Under the pieces are notes generated by a model. The model did no database searches, was not told the origin of the DNA, and saw only the letters and a list, made by a program, of their open reading frames with translations. Of a DNA stretch of 64,000 nucleotides, positions 60,088-64,000 are shown piece by piece (positions within the stretch are counted from its first letter, which is position 1; every line of letters begins with the position of its first letter). Position numbers and translations under genes: made by a program. This stretch comes from Stutzerimonas balearica DSM 6083 (lineage in GTDB: Bacteria > Pseudomonadota > Gammaproteobacteria > Pseudomonadales > Pseudomonadaceae). The stretch is from NCBI RefSeq assembly GCF_000818015.1, contig NZ_CP007511.1, positions 3,296,501-3,360,500 of the forward strand, read 5' to 3'.

Positions 60088-60573
60088 TCAGTGGTGATGG
60101 CCGCCTTCACCGTGGATGTGACCATGAGCGACTTCTTCCTCGCTGGCCTCACGCACGTTGACCACCTTGACCTCGAAATTCAGGCGCTGACCGGCCAGCG
60201 GGTGGTTGCCGTCGACGATCACGTCATCGCCGTCCAGCTCGCGGATGGTGACGATCTGCATGCCGCCGTCCGGGCCCGAGGCGTGGAACTGCATGCCGAC
60301 TTCCAGTTCGTCGACGCCCTCGAACATGGCGCGGTTGAGGGTGGCGACCAGTTCCGGGCTGTACTCGCCGTAGGCGTCTTCGGGCTCGATGGTGACCTGG
60401 ATCTGGTCACCGCCCTGCTTGCCTTCCAGCGCCTTTTCCAGGCCCGGGATGATGTTGCCTGCTCCGTGCAGGTAGACCAGCGGCGCGCCGCCGGCGGAGC
60501 TGTCGATCACGTCACCGGCATCGTTGGTGAGTGTGTAGTCGATTGAGACAGCCTTGTTAGCGGCAATCAGCAT
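60088..60573 (-). CDS. SlyD-like FKBP peptidyl-prolyl isomerase
   Basis: A 161-residue FKBP of the SlyD type. The FKBP parts (VSIDYTLTNDAGDVIDSS, YLHGAGNIIPGLEKALEGK) enclose an inserted-in-flap chaperone domain (VTIEPEDAYGEYSPEL to ELDGDDVIVDGNHPLAG), and the tail HGHIHGEGGHHH is His-rich, as in SlyD metal-binding tails. It folds proline-containing proteins and may store Ni2+. I chose MLIAANKAVS at 60573, with the typical start. Ends with a clear terminator. Confidence 0.92.
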   Translation of the reverse strand: MLIAANKAVSIDYTLTNDAGDVIDSSAGGAPLVYLHGAGNIIPGLEKALEGKQGGDQIQVTIEPEDAYGEYSPELVATLNRAMFEGVDELEVGMQFHASGPDGGMQIVTIRELDGDDVIVDGNHPLAGQRLNFEVKVVNVREASEEEVAHGHIHGEGGHHH

Positions 60574-60817
60574 GAGCGAAACCTTTAATTGCATGAGTGG
60601 ATGAGCGTCAAAGTCTAACCGCGCCCAGACGCAATTGCGAACCGACGACTGATGAGTGGGACCGTCACGGCTTGACAAAACGCCGCGGACTGCTGCCATC
60701 GACGCCCTTGTCTACAACCTTTGGATGGCATCGCTTTTTGTAGGGCTATGCAAGAATCCCGGGCACATGACTCAACGTCCGCTTATTTCAATAACATTCA
60801 AGCACTGAGGACCACCG

Positions 60818-62005
60818 ATGTCGGCTCGTAACATCCTGGTGATTAACTGCGGCAGCTCGTCGATCAAGTTCGCCCTGGTCAATGAGGCGCAAGCCACTTT
60901 TCCGCTGCAAGGTCTCGCCGAATGCATCGGCAGCCCGGAAGCGGTCATCCACTTCGAAAGTGCCGCCGGCAAGGAAAGCGTGAAAGTCCCGAATGCCGAT
61001 CACCAGGCCGCCCTGGCTCAGATCCTGCCGCGCGTTGAAGACGCCGCTGGCGGGCACCTGCACGGCATCGGCCACCGCGTGGTCCATGGTGGCGAAAAGT
61101 TCTTCGCCTCCTGCCTGCTCAACGACGAGACGCTCGCCGGTATCGAGGCGAACATCCAGCTGGCCCCGCTGCACAACCCGGCGAACCTCAGTGGCATCCA
61201 CGCGGCGATCAACCTGTTCCCCGACATGCCGCAAGTCGGCGTGTTCGATACCGCCTTCCACCAGAGCATGCCTGAGCACGCCTATCGCTACGCGATCCCG
61301 GGCTTCCTCTACACCGACCACGGCGTGCGCCGTTATGGCTTCCACGGCACCAGCCACCGCTATGTCAGCAAGCGCGCCGCGGAGATGACCAACCTGCCGG
61401 TTGAAGACAGCTGCTGGCTGGTCGCCCACCTGGGCAATGGCTGCTCGACCTGCGCCGTGGTCAACGGTGAGAGCCGCGACACCAGCATGGGCCTGACTCC
61501 GCTGGAAGGTCTGGTGATGGGCACCCGCAGCGGTGACGTCGATCCGAGCCTGCACAACTTCCTGAACAAGACGCTGGGCTGGGATCTGGCCAAGATCGAC
61601 AACATGCTCAACAAGGAAAGCGGCCTGAAGGGGCTGTCGGGGCTCTCCAACGACATGCGCACCCTGGCCGAGGCCCGTCAGGCCGGTCACCCCGGCGCCA
61701 CTCTGGCGTTCGAGGTGTTCTGCTACCGCCTGGCCAAGTCGCTCGCCGGCATGGCCTGCGCCCTGCCCAAGCTCGACGGTCTGCTGTTCACCGGCGGCAT
61801 CGGCGAGAACTCCGCTGCGGTCCGCGAGCGCACCCTGGAGCACATGAAGCTGTTCAACTTCAAGCTCGATGCCGAAGCCAACGCCCGCTGCACCCGCGGT
61901 GTCGCTGGCGAGATCCAGGCGGCGGGCAGCCCGCGCGTCATGGTGGTGCCGACCAATGAAGAGCGCCAGATCGCCCTGGATACCCTTGCCCTGCTCGATG
62001 CCTGA
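60818..62005 (+). CDS. ackA: Acetate kinase
   Basis: A 395-residue AckA that interconverts acetate plus ATP and acetyl-phosphate plus ADP. Motifs: [13 protein letters not shown] (residues 8-20), [78 protein letters not shown]. First gene of ackA-pta, 158 bp before pta with a terminator-like hairpin between. In Pseudomonas it supports anaerobic pyruvate fermentation. Confidence 0.95.
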   Translation: MSARNILVINCGSSSIKFALVNEAQATFPLQGLAECIGSPEAVIHFESAAGKESVKVPNADHQAALAQILPRVEDAAGGHLHGIGHRVVHGGEKFFASCLLNDETLAGIEANIQLAPLHNPANLSGIHAAINLFPDMPQVGVFDTAFHQSMPEHAYRYAIPGFLYTDHGVRRYGFHGTSHRYVSKRAAEMTNLPVEDSCWLVAHLGNGCSTCAVVNGESRDTSMGLTPLEGLVMGTRSGDVDPSLHNFLNKTLGWDLAKIDNMLNKESGLKGLSGLSNDMRTLAEARQAGHPGATLAFEVFCYRLAKSLAGMACALPKLDGLLFTGGIGENSAAVRERTLEHMKLFNFKLDAEANARCTRGVAGEIQAAGSPRVMVVPTNEERQIALDTLALLDA

Positions 62006-62035
62006 GCCGGCGCAAGCAGCGCTCCGCAGTTCCGA

Positions 62036-62064
62036 CCCGGCACCTCTCGAGGGTGCCGGGTTTT
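62036..62064 (+). terminator. Terminator-like hairpin between ackA and pta
   Basis: CCCGGCACC and GGTGCCGGG form a 9-bp stem with a 7-nt loop and a short T run (TTTTG). It may attenuate read-through into pta, so pta may also have its own promoter. Confidence 0.75.
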
Positions 62065-62163
62065 GCCTTGTTAGCGCCGCGCATGCCGCCGCCCCCCGAT
62101 GCGGTGCCGGTAACGTGCCAGCCTTTGCGCAGACTGAGCCTTTAGCTCCCTGAAGGAGATCCC

Positions 62164-64000
62164 ATGCACACCTTGTTTCTTGCCCCAACCGGTTTCGGCG
62201 GTGGTCTGAACTCCATCAGCCTCGGCCTGATCCGCTCGCTGCAGGCGGCCGGCCTGAAGGTCGGCTTCTTCAAGCCCATCGCCCAGCCGTTTCCCGTCGA
62301 TCAGGGCCGTGAGCGTTCCTGCATCCTCGTCGAGAACACCCTGTCGCTGAAATCCCCCGAGCCGCTGGCGCTCGAGCAGGTCGAGCGCCAGCTGGCCAAC
62401 GGCGAACTCGACCTCATGCTCGAGGAAGTGGTCAGCCGCTTCCAGCAGGTCGCGCTGGACAAGGACGTGGTGATCGTCGAGGGCATGGTGCCAACCACCA
62501 CCTCCGATTACACCTCGCAGATCAACACCCACCTGGCCAAGAGCCTGGACGCCGAGGTCATCCTCATCGCCGCCCAGGGCAAGGACAGCCTCAAGCGCAT
62601 GGCCGAACGCATCGAGATCCAGGCGCAGCAGTTCGGCGGCGCCAAGGACCCGAAAGTGCTCGGCGTCATCCTCAACAAGGTCAAGAGTGACGACGGCGTG
62701 CCCGCCTTCATCGAGCGCCTGAAGGAGCACCTGCCGCTGCTGGGCAGCGCCGACTTCCAATTGCTCGGTGCCATTCCCTTCGAGGAAGAGCTGAACGCGC
62801 TGCGCACACGCGACATCGGCGAACTGCTCGGCGCGCAGGTCCTGCATGCCGGCGAAGCCGACCAGCGTCGGGTGAAGAAAATCGTCCTCTGCGCCCGCGC
62901 CGTGCCCAATACCGTGCCGCTGCTGCAGCCGGGCGTACTGGTGGTGACGCCGGGCGACCGTGACGACATCATCCTGGCCGCCAGCCTGGCCTCGCTCAAC
63001 GGCGTGAAGCTGGCCGGTCTACTGCTGTGCAGCGACTTCGCGCCGGACCCGCGCATCCTCGAGCTGTGCAAGGCGGCGCTCGACGGCGGCCTGCCGGTCA
63101 TGACCGTGACCACCGGCTCCTACGACACGGCCACCAGCCTGTTCGCGCTGAACAAGGAAACCCCGGCCGACGACGTCGAACGCGCCACCCGCGTGACCGA
63201 TTACATCGCCGGCCATCTGCACCCCGAGTTCCTGCACACCCGCTGCAGCGTGCCGCGCACCGAGCTGCGCCTGTCGCCTGCGGCATTCCGCTACCAGCTG
63301 GTCAAGCGTGCCCAGGACGCCAACAAGCGCATCGTGCTGCCCGAGGGCAACGAGCCGCGCACCATTCGCGCCGCGGCAATCTGCCAGGAGCGCGGGATCG
63401 CCCGTTGCGTACTGCTGGCCAAGCAGGCCGAGGTCGAGGCGATTGCCCGCGAGCAGGGGATCAAGCTGCCGGCCGGCCTGGAAATCCTCGATCCGGACGC
63501 CATCGCCAACCGCTACGTCGAGCCGATGTGCGAAATGCGCAAGGCCAAGGGCCTGACGCCCGACCAGGCCCGCGAGCAGCTGCAGGACACCGTGGTGCTC
63601 GGCACCATGATGCTGGCGCTGGACGAGGTCGACGGCCTGGTTTCCGGCGCGGTGCACACGACGGCCAACACCATTCGCCCCGCTCTGCAGCTGATCAAGA
63701 CCGCGCCGGGCTACAGCCTGGTGTCCTCGGTGTTCTTCATGCTGCTGCCCGATCAGGTGCTGGTCTACGGCGACTGTGCCGTCAACCCGAACCCGAACGC
63801 GACCGAGCTGGCGGAAATTGCCCTGCAGAGCGCCGAGTCGGCCGCCGCCCTCGGCGTACCGCAGCGGGTGGCGATGATCAGCTACTCCACCGGCAGCTCC
63901 GGCAGCGGCGCCGAGGTCGAGAAGGTCGCCGAAGCCACTCGCATCGCCCAGGAGCGCGCACCGCAGCTGGCGATCGATGGCCCGCTGCAGTACGACGCGG
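62164..64000 (+). CDS. pta: Phosphate acetyltransferase Pta (5' part, runs off the window)
   Basis: The first 612 codons of a long Pta that interconverts acetyl-CoA and acetyl-phosphate. N-terminal BioD-like domain (MHTLFLAPTGFGGGLNSISL), a DRTGG domain in the middle (ILAASLASLNGVKLAGLLLC), and the PTA catalytic domain begins near residue 375 (IVLPEGNEPRTIRAA, TMMLALDEVDGLVSGAVHTT, NPNPNATELAEIA, SYSTGSSGSGAEVEKV). The C-terminal end (about 90 residues) lies outside. Ribosome site GAAGGAG 8 bp before the ATG. Secure. Confidence 0.96.
   Translation, partial: MHTLFLAPTGFGGGLNSISLGLIRSLQAAGLKVGFFKPIAQPFPVDQGRERSCILVENTLSLKSPEPLALEQVERQLANGELDLMLEEVVSRFQQVALDKDVVIVEGMVPTTTSDYTSQINTHLAKSLDAEVILIAAQGKDSLKRMAERIEIQAQQFGGAKDPKVLGVILNKVKSDDGVPAFIERLKEHLPLLGSADFQLLGAIPFEEELNALRTRDIGELLGAQVLHAGEADQRRVKKIVLCARAVPNTVPLLQPGVLVVTPGDRDDIILAASLASLNGVKLAGLLLCSDFAPDPRILELCKAALDGGLPVMTVTTGSYDTATSLFALNKETPADDVERATRVTDYIAGHLHPEFLHTRCSVPRTELRLSPAAFRYQLVKRAQDANKRIVLPEGNEPRTIRAAAICQERGIARCVLLAKQAEVEAIAREQGIKLPAGLEILDPDAIANRYVEPMCEMRKAKGLTPDQAREQLQDTVVLGTMMLALDEVDGLVSGAVHTTANTIRPALQLIKTAPGYSLVSSVFFMLLPDQVLVYGDCAVNPNPNATELAEIALQSAESAAALGVPQRVAMISYSTGSSGSGAEVEKVAEATRIAQERAPQLAIDGPLQYDA

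Overview
The window looks like core chromosome of a gamma-proteobacterium of the Pseudomonas stutzeri (Stutzerimonas) type. The reasons are high GC, an MvaT-family H-NS-like gene, an ornithine-lipid gene pair olsBA, the FolM/FolX pterin pair, AlgA-type mannose enzymes, and gene order that matches what I recall of pseudomonads (ffh/ypjD/corB/purT; purU/mvaT/sbcB/MoxR cluster/pyk; ferredoxin reductase/SadC-like cyclase/fumarase). The species is inferred; no rRNA or tRNA gene was seen.

Layout. 1-7.2 kb: 5' part of ffh (minus), then ypjD and a corB-like gene (plus), purT, a DUF1289 protein, a gamma carbonic anhydrase and a CoA-type NUDIX hydrolase (minus), a second NUDIX and an L,D-transpeptidase (plus), and a NIF3-like protein. 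7.3-15.6 kb (minus): purL with its terminator, preceded by an aapJQMP amino-acid ABC operon. 15.9-24.3 kb: esterase, cNMP-GGDEF cyclase, rhlB, a tiny membrane protein, moaCDE, a PIN-PhoH protein, a CDF metal exporter with a (His-Asp)12 loop and a MerR-type promoter, and yaaA. 24.3-31.5 kb: a 656-bp leader, algA/manC, an IS5-family element inserted in the last codons of a HerA-like ATPase gene (DUF853), a small ORF, purU and mvaT. 31.5-42.7 kb: sbcB; a tightly overlapped five-gene MoxR cluster (RDD-SpoIIM fusion, DUF4129, DUF4350, MoxR, DUF58); a PilZ protein, a DUF4124 protein and a lipoprotein; pyk. 42.7-44.0 kb: an ISL3-family element that split the shared pyk terminator. 44.0-50.8 kb: a 2Fe-2S ferredoxin reductase overlapping a SadC-like diguanylate cyclase, class I fumarase, a PfpI deglycase, clsB and a short acyl-CoA-dehydrogenase-like gene. 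51-60.6 kb: olsBA, acpH, a class II aldolase, a flavodoxin, a PilZ-like protein, folM-folX, DUF1244, hopJ, cysZ, an old-yellow-enzyme homologue, glutathione peroxidase and a SlyD-like FKBP. 60.8-64 kb: ackA and the first 612 codons of pta, which runs off the window.

Most genes are housekeeping: purines (purT, purL, purU), molybdopterin, glycolysis and acetate (pyk, fumarase, ackA-pta), membrane lipids (clsB, olsBA, acpH), c-di-GMP signalling (two GGDEF and two PilZ-type proteins) and stress or metal handling. The clearest recent changes are the two insertion sequences. Each has a target duplication and each changed a neighbour in a readable way: one replaced the C-terminal tail of the HerA-like ATPase, the other cut a perfect bidirectional terminator in half. 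I found no CRISPR array, prophage or obvious new defence system. The least understood multi-gene unit is the MoxR/DUF58/RDD-SpoIIM membrane cluster.
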